A stretch of 64,000 bases of DNA from Cupriavidus sp. U2 (GTDB lineage: Bacteria; Pseudomonadota; Gammaproteobacteria; Burkholderiales; Burkholderiaceae): positions 443,499 through 507,498 of the forward strand of contig NZ_RCOG02000002.1 of assembly GCF_009663685.2 (NCBI RefSeq), read 5' to 3'. Both the position numbers and the translations under genes were made by a program. The notes beneath the pieces were generated by a model. The model saw only the letters and a program-made list of their open reading frames with translations. It did no database searches and had not been told where the DNA came from. The first letter of the stretch is position 1. Every line of letters begins with the position of its first letter. This document shows, piece by piece, positions 18,150 through 27,278 of the stretch.

Positions 18150-19064
18150 ATGAGCAATCCGCGCTGGACCGGCATCTTCCCGGCCGTCACGACCAAGTTC
18201 CACGCCGACGAGCGCATCGATGCCGAAGGCACCATCCGCCATATCGACTTCCAGATCCGCAACGGCATCCACGGCCTGGTCACGTGCGGATCGCTGGGCG
18301 AGGCCAGCACGCTGTCGCTGGAAGAAAAGCTCGACGTGGCGCGCATTGCGCTGGAGGCCGCCGACGGCCGCATTCCCGTGCTGGCCAATGTGTCCGAGAC
18401 CAGCACGCGCGACGCGCTGCGCTACATCGACGGCGCCAACAAGCTCGGCGTGGCCGGCTTCATGGTCATGCCGTCGGTGATCTACGTGGCCGACGCCCGC
18501 GAGGCCATGCAGAACGTGCGCGCCATGGCCGAGGCGGCCCAGAAGCCGGTGATGGTCTACAACAACCCGGTGGCCTACCGGGTCGATCTCAAGCCCGAGC
18601 ACATGGCCGAGCTGGCCGACTGCAAGTGGATCGCGGCCGTCAAGGAAAGCACCGGCGACATCCGCCGCGTGACCGACCTGCGCAACACCGTGGGCGACCG
18701 CTACCAGATCTTCATGGGCGTGGACGACCTGGCCTACGAAGGGCTGGCGCTCGGCTGCGACGGCCTGCTGGCCGGCGTGGGCTGCGCCTTCCCGCGCGAG
18801 ACCGTGGCGCTGTTCGACCTCATGCGCGCCGGCAATTTCGCCGAGGCACTGAAGCTCTACCGCTGGATGACGCCGATGCTCCATCTCGACGTGTCGAACA
18901 AGCTCGTGCAGAACCTGAAGCTGATCGACGCCATCGTGGGCGTGGGCACCGAACACATGCGCCGCCCGCGCCTGCCGCTGATCGGCGAGGAACGCGCCTT
19001 CGTCGAAAAGGTCGTGCGCCAGGCGCTGGCCACGCGGCCGGCCCAGTACCAGTCGGTGGCCTGA
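18150..19064 (+). CDS. DapA-family (dihydrodipicolinate synthase-like) aldolase/lyase
   Basis: A 304-residue TIM-barrel enzyme of the N-acetylneuraminate lyase/DapA superfamily. The Schiff-base lysine is K165 in AAVKEST, and the catalytic tyrosine is Y137 in VMVYNNP. The substrate-binding loop TCGSLGEASTLS has the usual position. DapA paralogues that sit with TRAP transporters usually cleave or dehydrate 2-keto acids from sugar acids or hydroxyproline, not make lysine. The ATG follows GAGGAG. It is the first gene of an operon with DctQ, DctM, DctP and GntR genes, so a catabolic role is inferred; the substrate is open. Confidence 0.85.
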   Translation: MSNPRWTGIFPAVTTKFHADERIDAEGTIRHIDFQIRNGIHGLVTCGSLGEASTLSLEEKLDVARIALEAADGRIPVLANVSETSTRDALRYIDGANKLGVAGFMVMPSVIYVADAREAMQNVRAMAEAAQKPVMVYNNPVAYRVDLKPEHMAELADCKWIAAVKESTGDIRRVTDLRNTVGDRYQIFMGVDDLAYEGLALGCDGLLAGVGCAFPRETVALFDLMRAGNFAEALKLYRWMTPMLHLDVSNKLVQNLKLIDAIVGVGTEHMRRPRLPLIGEERAFVEKVVRQALATRPAQYQSVA

Positions 19065-19161
19065 CGCGCGCGATGCCGGCCGGCGCCGACCAGCGCGCCG
19101 ACTGGCATCCAACTTGCACGATCCGGCCCGTCCGATATCCACGCACAGGAGCTTTACAGCC

Positions 19162-19806
19162 ATGCCCGACCTCTCCTCGATCACGGCGGATGCAGCGCCC
19201 GCCAGCCCGCCCGTGGCGCGCCCGGTGCGCTGGGTGCTGCGCGCCTCCGACGCCGTGCTGGCCGTGGAGCGCCTGGCGCTTGGCGGGCTGATGACGCTGC
19301 TGGTGCTGCTGATCCTGCTGAACGTGGCCACGCGCTACGCCGGCCTGCCGCTGTACTGGGTGGACGAGGCGTCGGTCTATTCCGTGGTGTGGCTGACCTT
19401 CGTCGGCGCATCGGTCATGACGCGCCTGCGCCTGGATTTCGCGGTGGGGCTGCTGACCGAGCAGCTGCCGCCCCGGCTGCAAAAGGCCGCCAAGGTCATC
19501 GCCACGGGCGGCGTGCTGGTGTTTGGCCTGGCCATGATCGCCATGTGCTGGCTGTGGATGGACCCGGTCGGCATCGCCAGTTTCCACTTCGACGCAAAGG
19601 AATACGCGGCCCAGTCGTTCAACTTCCTCTACACCGAGCACACGCAGACACTGGAATGGCCGATGTGGGTGCTGCAGCTGATCATGCCGCTGTTCGCCTG
19701 CACGCTGAGCCTGCATGCGCTGGCCAACCTGCTCGAAGACCTGGACCTGGCGCCGCGCCGGGCGTACCCCGAGTTCTACGTCGGCGATGCCGAATCGGTG
19801 AACTGA
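19162..19806 (+). CDS. TRAP transporter small permease (DctQ-like)
   Basis: A 214-residue protein with four predicted membrane helices. The first runs through LMTLLVLLILLNVATRY, and the motif LYWVDEASVYSVVWLTFVGA is typical of DctQ. It forms the membrane subunit of a TRAP carrier with the DctM protein encoded four bases downstream. TRAP systems import organic acids with sodium. The N-terminal about 30 residues are a cytoplasmic Ala/Pro-rich stretch. Confidence 0.9.
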   Translation: MPDLSSITADAAPASPPVARPVRWVLRASDAVLAVERLALGGLMTLLVLLILLNVATRYAGLPLYWVDEASVYSVVWLTFVGASVMTRLRLDFAVGLLTEQLPPRLQKAAKVIATGGVLVFGLAMIAMCWLWMDPVGIASFHFDAKEYAAQSFNFLYTEHTQTLEWPMWVLQLIMPLFACTLSLHALANLLEDLDLAPRRAYPEFYVGDAESVN

Positions 19807-19810
19807 AGCC

Positions 19811-21076
19811 ATGACCACCACCTTCTTCTTCTGCGCCGTGATGCTGGCCGGCGTGCCCATCGGCATCTGTCTGTGCCTGTCCGGGCTGGCCTTTATCTTC
19901 AGCACCGGCGACACCGTGCTGCTGCAGTCGTTTCCCACGCAGATGTTCGCCGGCGTGGACAGCTACGGCCTGATCGCCATCCCGCTGTTCATCCTGATCG
20001 GCGAGATCATGAACAGCGGCGGCATCACGCGCCGGCTGGTGGACCTGTCGATGGCCTTCGTCGGCTCGGTCAAGGGCGGCCTGGCGTACGTGAACATCCT
20101 GGCCAACATGCTGGTGTCGTCGATCATCGGCTCGGCCACCGCGCAGGTGGCCATCATGGCGCAGGTCATGGTGCCCGAGATGGAAAAGCAGGGCTACGAC
20201 AAGACCTTCGCGGCGGGCCTGACCGTCTACGGCGGCATGCTCGGCCCCATCATTCCACCGTCGGTGATGTTCGTGGTCTACAGCGTGCTGGCCCAGGTGG
20301 CGGTGGGCGACATGCTGATCGCCGGCATCCTGCCCGGCGTGCTGCTGACACTGCTGTTCTTCGTGATCATCGCCATCATGGGGATGTTCTACAACTACCC
20401 GCGCAGCGCCCGCCAGACGCTGCGCGAGCGCGCGACGACCGTGCTGCAGGCCAGCCCGACGCTGCTGATACCGATCGTCATCGTCGGCTCGATCCTGGCC
20501 GGCCTGGCCAATCCCACCGAGGCCGCCGCCGTGGGCGCGCTGGCCGCGGCCCTGGTGGGGCGCTATGTCACGAAGGAATTCGACTTGCGCACGCTGCCGG
20601 CCATCCTGCTGCGCTCGGCCATCTACTCGGCCATCGTGCTGTTCCTGGTGGCGGCGGCGGCCGTGTTCTCGTGGCTGCTGATCTACGGGAAGATCCCGCA
20701 GATGGTGGCCACCTGGATCCAGACCGTGGCGCACAGCCCGATTGCGTTCCTGCTGCTGGCCAACGTCATCCTGCTGATCATCGGCACCGTCATCGACGGC
20801 ATTCCGGGCCTGATCATGACCGTGCCGATCCTGCTGCCCGTGGCCACCGAGGTCTATCACATCGACCCGCGCCACTTTGGCGTGGTCATCGTGATCAACC
20901 TGGTGCTGGGGCTGATGTCGCCACCCGTGGGACTCAGCTTCTTCGTGGCGTCGGCCGTCACCGGCGCCAAGCCCGGCAAGATGTTCATGATCACCCTGCC
21001 CTTCTTCCTGATCAGCTGCGTTGGACTGGTGCTGCTGTCGCTGTTCCCCAGCCTGTCCATCGGACTGCTGAAGTAG
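19811..21076 (+). CDS. TRAP transporter large permease (DctM-like)
   Basis: A 421-residue protein with about 12 hydrophobic helices. Family motifs include the SYGLIAIPLFILIGEIM start, the GSATAQVAIMAQVMVPEM loop, GGMLGPIIPPSVMFVVY and, near the end, HFGVVIVINLVLGLMSPPVG. It is the channel subunit of the TRAP system. It lies four bases after the DctQ gene and 55 bases before the DctP gene. The length is normal. Confidence 0.95.
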   Translation: MTTTFFFCAVMLAGVPIGICLCLSGLAFIFSTGDTVLLQSFPTQMFAGVDSYGLIAIPLFILIGEIMNSGGITRRLVDLSMAFVGSVKGGLAYVNILANMLVSSIIGSATAQVAIMAQVMVPEMEKQGYDKTFAAGLTVYGGMLGPIIPPSVMFVVYSVLAQVAVGDMLIAGILPGVLLTLLFFVIIAIMGMFYNYPRSARQTLRERATTVLQASPTLLIPIVIVGSILAGLANPTEAAAVGALAAALVGRYVTKEFDLRTLPAILLRSAIYSAIVLFLVAAAAVFSWLLIYGKIPQMVATWIQTVAHSPIAFLLLANVILLIIGTVIDGIPGLIMTVPILLPVATEVYHIDPRHFGVVIVINLVLGLMSPPVGLSFFVASAVTGAKPGKMFMITLPFFLISCVGLVLLSLFPSLSIGLLK

Positions 21077-21131
21077 CCGCTTCCCTTCCCTCTCCCACCT
21101 CGACTTCCCCCGAAACGTACAGGAGCCTGCC

Positions 21132-22133
21132 ATGTCCCACTTCACCCGCCGCCGCTTTCTGAAGACCACCGCGCTGGCCACCGCCGCCGCGCCGCTGGTG
21201 ATCACGTCCACCACGCGCGCCGCTACCACGAAGGAATTCCGCCTGGGCCTGATCACGCCGGCGGGGCATTCCTGGAACCGCGCCGCCGTGGCGTTCGGTG
21301 AATCGCTGAAGAAGGAAACCGACGGCCGGCTCAGCGTCACGGTGTTCCACTCGGGCCAGCTTGGCAACGAATCGGCCATGATGCAGCAGTTGCAGTCGGG
21401 CGCGCTGGACATGGGCTGGATCCAGGCCGCCGAACTGGGCTCGCGCGTATCGAGCGTGGCCGCCATCAACGCGCCCTACCTGGTGCGCTCCACGGCCAGC
21501 GTGGCCAGGCTTGTGCGCACGCCGGCCGCGCTGAAGCTGCTCGATGCGCTGCCGCGCGAGACCGGTACCATCGGCCTGGGCTGGGGCATCACGGGCATGC
21601 GCGTGGTGTTCGCCACCAAGGACATCGGCTCGCCCGACGACCTCAAGGGCATGAAGCTGCGGATCAACCCCACGCCGGTCTACCGCGACTTCTACTCGAT
21701 GCTGGGCGCCGCCCCCACGCCGATTCCCACCCCGGCCGTGTTCGACGCCATGACCAACGGGCAGGTGGACGGGCTGGAAGCCGACATCGAACTGTCGTGG
21801 AACCAGCGTTACGACAAGATCTCGAAGGCGCTGCTGCCGATGAACGCGCTGTTCATGCCGTTCGCGCCGCTGGTGTCGGGCCGCATCTGGGCCGGGCTCG
21901 ATGCCAGGGACCGCGACCTGGTGCGGCAACTGGTCAACCAGGCGCTGACGGCGCAGATCAACGACATCGTGACCACCGAAGCCGGCCTGGTGGACAAGCT
22001 CAAGCAATCGTCTGTGGCCTTCAAGAGCGCATCGAGCTACGACCCGCAGCCGGTCGTGAAGAAGTTCGACGAACTCTGGGTGGCCAAGGCCCCGGCCATC
22101 CCCGAGCTGCGCAAGATCGGCGCCACGCTCTGA
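21132..22133 (+). CDS. TRAP transporter substrate-binding protein (DctP-like)
   Basis: A 333-residue periplasmic binding protein. It has a twin-arginine-like leader (RRRFLKTTALATAAAPLV) ending near TRAATTKEF. The binding-site arginine motif is seen in DLKGMKLRINPTPVYRDFY. The dimer or lid helices follow, then GQVDGLEADIELSW. It delivers the substrate to the DctQM carrier just upstream. AGGAG precedes the ATG. The ligand cannot be read from the sequence; the DapA-like gene suggests a keto acid or sugar acid precursor. Confidence 0.92.
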   Translation: MSHFTRRRFLKTTALATAAAPLVITSTTRAATTKEFRLGLITPAGHSWNRAAVAFGESLKKETDGRLSVTVFHSGQLGNESAMMQQLQSGALDMGWIQAAELGSRVSSVAAINAPYLVRSTASVARLVRTPAALKLLDALPRETGTIGLGWGITGMRVVFATKDIGSPDDLKGMKLRINPTPVYRDFYSMLGAAPTPIPTPAVFDAMTNGQVDGLEADIELSWNQRYDKISKALLPMNALFMPFAPLVSGRIWAGLDARDRDLVRQLVNQALTAQINDIVTTEAGLVDKLKQSSVAFKSASSYDPQPVVKKFDELWVAKAPAIPELRKIGATL

Positions 22134-22208
22134 CGCACCGCCCGCCTGCGGCATAATGACGGCCACCGCCAGCCCCGCCGGCTGGCGGGCCCCGCTCCTT
22201 CGTTCGAG

Positions 22209-22895
22209 ATGCCTAACGCTTCCAGTTCCCTGGGTACGACCACACACGCGCCGGAAACCGGCAAGCGCCGCGCCGCCGATATCGCCTATGACCGGATCGA
22301 GACCATGATCTCGAAGCTGGAGATCGCGCCCGGCAGCCCCGTGGTGGAGGCCGAACTGGCCGAAATGACCGAGCTGGGCCGCACGCCGGTGCGCGAGGCG
22401 CTGATGCGCATGGTGTCGATGGGCCTGATCGTGCAGCAGCCGCGGCGTGGGCTGATGGTGTCGACCATCGACGTGATGGACCACCTGGACGTGATTGCCA
22501 CCCGCCGCGTGCTGGAACGGCTGATCGCCGCCAGCGCGGCGCGGCGCGCCACCGACGCCCAGCGCAAGGCGCTGCTGGCCAGCGCCCAGAAGATGGTCAA
22601 GGCGGCCCAGCGCGGCAACCTGGACGAATACATGGCCGCCGACCAGGCGCTGGACCACGTCAACCATGCCGCCTGCCGCAACCGGTCGGCCGTGAAGGCC
22701 GTGATCCCGCTGATCGTGCAGTGCCGCCGCTTCTGGTACGCGTACCAGCACGAAGGCGAGATTGCCGAGGGCGCCCAGGCGCATCTGGCGATGGCCAGCG
22801 CCATCGCCAGCGGCAACGAGGCCGAAGCCGCGCGCGGCGCCGACCTGCTGATGGACTATCTGGAGCGGTTCGCGCGGCGGGTGATCGACGCCTGA
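22209..22895 (+). CDS. GntR-family (FadR/FCD subfamily) transcriptional regulator
   Basis: A 228-residue regulator. The winged HTH lies at about 20-85 (AYDRIETMISKLEIAPG, TELGRTPVREALMRM, QQPRRGLMV). A C-terminal all-helical FCD domain has the metal/ligand residues DxxxH (DQALDHVNH) and a late His in AQAHLAMASA. FCD regulators respond to organic acids. It stands 75 bases after the DctP gene on the same strand, so it is probably co-transcribed and controls its own operon, perhaps through the AT-rich site near 18060. Confidence 0.88.
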   Translation: MPNASSSLGTTTHAPETGKRRAADIAYDRIETMISKLEIAPGSPVVEAELAEMTELGRTPVREALMRMVSMGLIVQQPRRGLMVSTIDVMDHLDVIATRRVLERLIAASAARRATDAQRKALLASAQKMVKAAQRGNLDEYMAADQALDHVNHAACRNRSAVKAVIPLIVQCRRFWYAYQHEGEIAEGAQAHLAMASAIASGNEAEAARGADLLMDYLERFARRVIDA

Positions 22896-22923
22896 CCGCC
22901 GGTCTTCCCGCCGGCAGCCTCCC

Positions 22924-24171
22924 TCAGACCACCCCGTCGCGCTTCAGCCCGTCGATATCGTCGGCGGTCAGCCCCAGCCCGCCATACACCTCGGCATTGT
23001 GTTCGCCGACGCCCGGCCCGCTGCGCGCCGGGGCCGGCGCATGCCGGGAAAACCTTGGCACCACGCAGGGGGCCGGAATCGTGCCCAGATCCGGATCGGG
23101 CAGCCGCACGATGGCCTGGCGCGCCCGGAAGTGCGGATCGTCGACGATATCGGCAATCGAGAAGATCTTGCTGAACGGAATCTCGTGCGCGGCCAGCGCC
23201 TGCGCCACGTCCGCGTAGGCATGCGCCGCGAACCAGTCCTTGATGGCCGCGTCCAGGGCGTCCAGATGCCGCACGCGCGACGGATTGGTGGCAAAGCGCG
23301 CATCGTCGGCCATGGCCGGCTGGCCAATGGCCTGGCACAGCCGCCGGAAGATCGGTCCCGACGAGGCCACCAGCGACACCCACTGGCCGTCAGCCGTCGC
23401 GTACATGTTCGACGGCGCCGTGTACGTGGCCCGGTTGCCGGCGCGCTCGCGCACCTGGCCCAGTTGCTCGTATTCGACGGCCAGCGGTTCCAGCACGCGG
23501 AACAGCGCCTCGGTGGCCGCCAGGTCGATCTCCTGGCCCGGCATGGTCTCGTTGCCCGCGCGGCGGCGCTCGGCCATGGCGCTGGCAATGGCAAACGCGC
23601 CAAACAGGCCGGCCACCATGTCGCCCATCGGATAGTTCATGTGCAGCGGCGCGCCGCCGGCTTCGCCGGTCAGGTTCGTGAATCCGCTCATCGCCTCGAA
23701 GATCCGCGCAAACCCGGCGCGCTGCGCGTAGGGGCCGGTCTGGCCGAAGCCGGTCAGGCGCAGCACCGTCAGCCGGGGGTTGGCGCGATGCAGCGTGGCC
23801 AGGTCCAGGCCCCAGCGGTCGAGCGTGCCGGTGCGGAAGTTCTCGACCAGCACGTCGAAGTCGGGCAGCAGTTTCAGGAACAGTGCACGGCCAGCCGGCT
23901 TGCGCACATCGAGCGTGATGCCGCGCTTGCCCCGGTTCGTGACCTTCCAGTACAGCGCCAGATCGCCCTTGACCGGCGCCAGGCCGCGCAGCGGATCGCT
24001 GCCGTCGGGCAGTTCCAGCTTGACCACCTCGGCGCCCATGTCGGCGCACAGCGTGCTGGAAAACGGCGCGGCCAGCACCGTGGCCATGTCGAGAATGCGG
24101 ATGCCGGCCAGCGGGCCCGGGCCGGCGTGCGCGGATGCGTGCGGGGTTGCGTGAGTGGATGCGTGCGTCAT
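22924..24171 (-). CDS. CaiB/BaiF family (class III) CoA-transferase
   Basis: A 415-residue CoA-transferase. GIRILDMATVLAAPFSSTLCADMGAEVVKLE at the N-terminus, YWKVTNRGKRGITLDV, and the G-x-E-I-D-L motif that places the catalytic Asp (QEIDLAATEALFRV) are all present. Enzymes of this family move CoA between carboxylic acids. It is followed three bases downstream by a Bug protein gene, and an acyl-CoA dehydrogenase gene lies next, so import, CoA activation and oxidation of one acid is inferred. The first 16 codons are a 12-base DNA repeat (THAS/THAT/PHAS/AHAG) and may be dispensable. Confidence 0.9.
   Translation of the reverse strand: MTHASTHATPHASAHAGPGPLAGIRILDMATVLAAPFSSTLCADMGAEVVKLELPDGSDPLRGLAPVKGDLALYWKVTNRGKRGITLDVRKPAGRALFLKLLPDFDVLVENFRTGTLDRWGLDLATLHRANPRLTVLRLTGFGQTGPYAQRAGFARIFEAMSGFTNLTGEAGGAPLHMNYPMGDMVAGLFGAFAIASAMAERRRAGNETMPGQEIDLAATEALFRVLEPLAVEYEQLGQVRERAGNRATYTAPSNMYATADGQWVSLVASSGPIFRRLCQAIGQPAMADDARFATNPSRVRHLDALDAAIKDWFAAHAYADVAQALAAHEIPFSKIFSIADIVDDPHFRARQAIVRLPDPDLGTIPAPCVVPRFSRHAPAPARSGPGVGEHNAEVYGGLGLTADDIDGLKRDGVV
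24127..24171. repeat. 12-bp tandem repeat inside the start of a CoA-transferase gene
   Basis: Three full units (GTGCGCGGATGC, GTGCGGGGTTGC, GTGAGTGGATGC) and a partial fourth directly cover the start codon region. On the minus strand they encode four His-Ala-rich tetrapeptides. Gain or loss of a unit stays in frame. Confidence 0.7.
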
Positions 24172-24173
24172 CG

Positions 24174-25163
24174 TCAGTCCAGCGTGGTGCCGGTGGATTT
24201 CACCAGCGCCGCCCACCAGGCGGTATCGGTCCGGATCTGCTGCGCGAACTGCTCGGGCGAATTGCCTACCGGCTCGGCACCCTGTTCGATCAGCCGCTTG
24301 CGGATCTCGGGCCGCGCCAATACCTTGACCATGGCCTGGTTCAGGCGATCGACGATCGGGCGCGGCGTATGGGCCGGCACCATCAGCCCCTTCCACGCCG
24401 TCACCACGTAGCCCTTGAGCCCGGCTTCCTCGGCGGTGGGCACGTCTGGCGCACCCGAGGCGCGCTTGTCGCTGGTCACGGCCAGTGCCCGGAGCTTGCC
24501 CGATTGCACGTGCGGCCAGATCGCCGGCATGTTGTCGATCATCAGCGTGATATGGCCGGCGATCAGGTCGGCCACGGCCGGGCCGCTGCCCTTGTACGGC
24601 ACATGCTGCATCTTCAGGCCGGCGGTCTGGTTCAGCAGTTCGCCCGCCAGTTGCGCCGGGCTGCCGTTGCCGGGCGAACCGAAGGTGATCCGGTTCGGAT
24701 GCGCGCGGGCATAGGCGACGAACTCCTTGACGTTCCTGACCGGCAGCGACGCGTTGACCGCCATCATGTTGTGGTCGCGGGCAATCATCGTGACGGCCGC
24801 CAGGTCGCGCGCGGGGTCGTAGCTCATCTTCGCGTACAGGCTCGGGTTGATGGCGATCTGCCCGGCGGCGGCCATCAGCAGCGTGTAGCCGTCCGGCGCG
24901 GCCTTGGCCACGATATCGCCGCCGATATTGCCGCCCGCGCCGGGCCGGTTCTCGACGATGACGGTCTGGCCCAGTTCCTCGCGCAACGGCTCTGAAATCA
25001 GCCGCGCGACGATGTCGGTGGACCCGCCCGGCGCGAATGGCACCACCAGGCGGATGACCTTGCTGGGATATTTCGCATCGGCGTCGGCCGCGTGGGCCGG
25101 CATCATCGGCGTCAGGGCCATGCCGCACGCCAGGCCGGCGGCAATCAGGATGGGCTTGAACAT
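24174..25163 (-). CDS. Bug-type tripartite tricarboxylate transporter substrate-binding protein
   Basis: A 329-residue TctC-like periplasmic protein. It has a signal peptide (ILIAAGLACGMALTPMMPAHA) and then the family hallmarks: YPSKVIRLVVPFAPGGSTDI, VIVENRPGAGGNIGGD and KAAPDGYTLLMA. GSPGNGSPAQLAGELL and HVPYKGSGPAVADL form the ligand-binding loops. No TctA or TctB membrane genes are nearby, as is usual for Bug proteins in this family of bacteria. ATG 25163 is preferred because GGAG lies upstream; another ATG at 25184 lacks one. It shares an operon with the CoA-transferase and acyl-CoA dehydrogenase genes. Confidence 0.92.
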   Translation of the reverse strand: MFKPILIAAGLACGMALTPMMPAHAADADAKYPSKVIRLVVPFAPGGSTDIVARLISEPLREELGQTVIVENRPGAGGNIGGDIVAKAAPDGYTLLMAAAGQIAINPSLYAKMSYDPARDLAAVTMIARDHNMMAVNASLPVRNVKEFVAYARAHPNRITFGSPGNGSPAQLAGELLNQTAGLKMQHVPYKGSGPAVADLIAGHITLMIDNMPAIWPHVQSGKLRALAVTSDKRASGAPDVPTAEEAGLKGYVVTAWKGLMVPAHTPRPIVDRLNQAMVKVLARPEIRKRLIEQGAEPVGNSPEQFAQQIRTDTAWWAALVKSTGTTLD

Positions 25164-25198
25164 GTCGTCTCCGTCTTTATCCATGGTACGGCTGCCGC

Positions 25199-26356
25199 TC
25201 AGCGGGTGCCGGCCTGCGCAAACGTGCGTTTGGCAATATTGAGCTGATGGATCTGGCTGGTGCCCTCGTACAGCCGGAACAGTCGCACGTCGCGGTAGAA
25301 ACGCTCGATGCCGTAGTCGGCGATATAGCCGTAGCCGCCAAACAGCTGCACGCAGCGGTCGGCCACGCGGCCGCACATCTCCGACGCGAAATACTTGCAG
25401 ATCGACGCCTCCATCGTCACGTCCTGCCCGTCGTCGCGCTTGCGGGCCGTGTCCAGGATCAGCGCGCGGGCCGCGTGGATGTCGGTCTGGCAGTCGGCAA
25501 TCATCGCCTGCACCAGCTGGAAGTCGGCCAGCACCTGCCCGAACTGCTTGCGCTCGGTGACGAACCGCACCGCATCGTCGAGCATGCGGATGGCCGGTCC
25601 GGTACACAACGCGGCCAGGTGGATGCGCTGCTTGTTCAGCACCTTCATCGCCGTCCTGAAGCCCTGGCCTTCCTCGCCGCCGATCAGGTTGGCGGCCGGC
25701 ACGCGGCAATCGTTGAAATAGACCTCGGACACCGGCGATCCGGCCTGCCCCATCTTCTGGTACGGCTGCCCGGTGCCGAGCCCCGGCGTGCCGCGCGGCA
25801 CGATGAACGCCGAGATGCCGCCCGCGCCGGCCTTGTCCGGATCGGTGCGCGCCATCACCGTGAAGAGCCCGGCAATGGGCGCATTGGTGATGAAGCATTT
25901 GGTGCCGTTCAGGATGTAGTGATCGCCATCGCGCACGGCCGTGGTCTTGAGCGCGGTGGCGTCGGAGCCTGCATCGGGCTCGGTCAGCGCGAACGACCCG
26001 GTCAGCTCGCCACTGGCCAGCAGCGGCAGGTAGCGCGCCTTCTGCTCGGGCGTGCCGTCGGCCACCAGGGCCTCGGAGCCGATCCCGGTATTGGTGCCCA
26101 CACGGGCGCGGAATGCCACCGAACACTGCGACAGTTCCATCGCGGCCAGCACCAGTTCCTCGGTGGTCATGCCCGCGCCGCCGTATTCCTCCGGAATCGA
26201 ATAGCCGAACATGCCCTGCGCGGCCATGGCGTCCACCACGTCGTCGGGCACCAGGTCCCGCGCGGCCACCTCGGCTTCGCGCGGAACCAGCCGCTCGCGC
26301 ACGAAACGGCGCAGCGACTGCAGGAACGGCTGGAATACGTCCGGATCACGAATCAT
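25199..26356 (-). CDS. Acyl-CoA dehydrogenase
   Basis: A 385-residue flavoprotein. FALTEPDAGSDATALKT and FITNAPIAGLFTVMART are the FAD/substrate signature blocks. QLFGGYGYIADYGIERFYRDVR precedes the catalytic base Glu364 in YEGTSQIHQL. It oxidises an acyl-CoA to the 2-enoyl-CoA, passing electrons to ETF. The start at 26356 gives the normal family length; a longer frame to 26647 crosses the divergent IclR gene. It is first in the minus-strand operon that continues into the Bug and CoA-transferase genes. Confidence 0.93.
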   Translation of the reverse strand: MIRDPDVFQPFLQSLRRFVRERLVPREAEVAARDLVPDDVVDAMAAQGMFGYSIPEEYGGAGMTTEELVLAAMELSQCSVAFRARVGTNTGIGSEALVADGTPEQKARYLPLLASGELTGSFALTEPDAGSDATALKTTAVRDGDHYILNGTKCFITNAPIAGLFTVMARTDPDKAGAGGISAFIVPRGTPGLGTGQPYQKMGQAGSPVSEVYFNDCRVPAANLIGGEEGQGFRTAMKVLNKQRIHLAALCTGPAIRMLDDAVRFVTERKQFGQVLADFQLVQAMIADCQTDIHAARALILDTARKRDDGQDVTMEASICKYFASEMCGRVADRCVQLFGGYGYIADYGIERFYRDVRLFRLYEGTSQIHQLNIAKRTFAQAGTR

Positions 26357-26447
26357 CGTCTCGCTCCCTCGATCTCTTCTCTTGTGATGGGCCCAAGCGT
26401 ACCGCCCGCTTCGATATGCCGGCAGCATTGTTTCGCTATCTTGAACA

Positions 26448-26460
26448 CCGGACGGTCCGG
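26448..26460. promoter_or_regulatory. CCGGAC-G-GTCCGG palindrome between divergent operons
   Basis: A perfect 6-bp inverted repeat with one central base. It lies 33 bases upstream of the first IclR gene and 92 bases upstream of the acyl-CoA dehydrogenase start, a natural place for an IclR-type operator. Part of the match could be chance in GC-rich DNA. Confidence 0.35.
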
Positions 26461-26492
26461 CGCCATACTGGCTTCGGTAGGATGACAACCCG

Positions 26493-27278
26493 ATGCCCGC
26501 ACCCAAATCCCCCCGCCACCATCCCGATCCGGCCTTCGCCACCACGCTGGCGCACGGCCTGGCGCTGCTGCAGTGCTTCCGGGTGGGCGAAACGGTGCTC
26601 AGCAACAGGGAGCTGGCCGAACGCACGGGGCTGTCCAAGGCCACCATCAGCCGGCTGACCTACACGCTGGCCGTGCGCGGGCTGCTGCTCTACGACGACC
26701 GGCTGCGCCGCTACCGGCTGGGATCGACGGCGCTGTCGCTCGGGTATCCGCTGCTGGCCAGCCTGCGCGTGCGCCAGGTGGCGCGCCCGCTGATGAAGAC
26801 GCTGGCCGACCGCATGGGCGGGTCGGTGTCGCTGGGCCTGCGCGACCGCCTGCGCATGGTCTATGTGGAAACCAGCCGGGGCCACGACGCCATCGCGTTC
26901 CGGCCCGATATTGGCGCGTCGCTGCCGATGCTGGCTTCGGCCATCGGCCGCGCCTGGCTGGCCCAGGCCCCTGCCGACCTGCGCGCCACCGTGCTGGCGG
27001 GCCTGCGCGAGGCCGAGCCCGACGACTGGCAGCGCCATGCGGGCGCCATCCCGGCTGCCATCGACGATCTGGCGACGCTTGGCTTCACGCGCTCGCCCGG
27101 CGACTGGCTGCCCGATGTCCACGCCGTAGCCGTGCCCATGCGGCAGCCGACCGATGGCGAAACGCTGATGTTCAACTGCGGCGTGCCCGCCACCCGCATG
27201 AGGCCCGGCAAGCTCGAACGCGAGATGGGACCGCGCCTGATCGAACTGGTGGCAGAAGTGGAGGCGCTGCTGGCATGA
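26493..27278 (+). CDS. IclR-family transcriptional regulator A
   Basis: A 261-residue regulator. The N-terminal winged HTH covers about 12-75 (LSNRELAERTGLSKATISRLTYTL). The C-terminal IclR effector domain has DRMGGSVSLGLRDRLRMVYVE and a late FNCGVPATRM. It is divergent from the acyl-CoA dehydrogenase operon and is inferred to control it. Its stop overlaps the start of a second, closely similar IclR gene by ATGA, so the two are made together. Confidence 0.9.
   Translation: MPAPKSPRHHPDPAFATTLAHGLALLQCFRVGETVLSNRELAERTGLSKATISRLTYTLAVRGLLLYDDRLRRYRLGSTALSLGYPLLASLRVRQVARPLMKTLADRMGGSVSLGLRDRLRMVYVETSRGHDAIAFRPDIGASLPMLASAIGRAWLAQAPADLRATVLAGLREAEPDDWQRHAGAIPAAIDDLATLGFTRSPGDWLPDVHAVAVPMRQPTDGETLMFNCGVPATRMRPGKLEREMGPRLIELVAEVEALLA

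Noticed and set aside
19682..21469. A 595-codon minus-strand frame opposite dctM and dctP.
   Set aside because: It is rich in His, Gln and Asp from reading transporter codons backwards, and it overlaps two certain genes fully.
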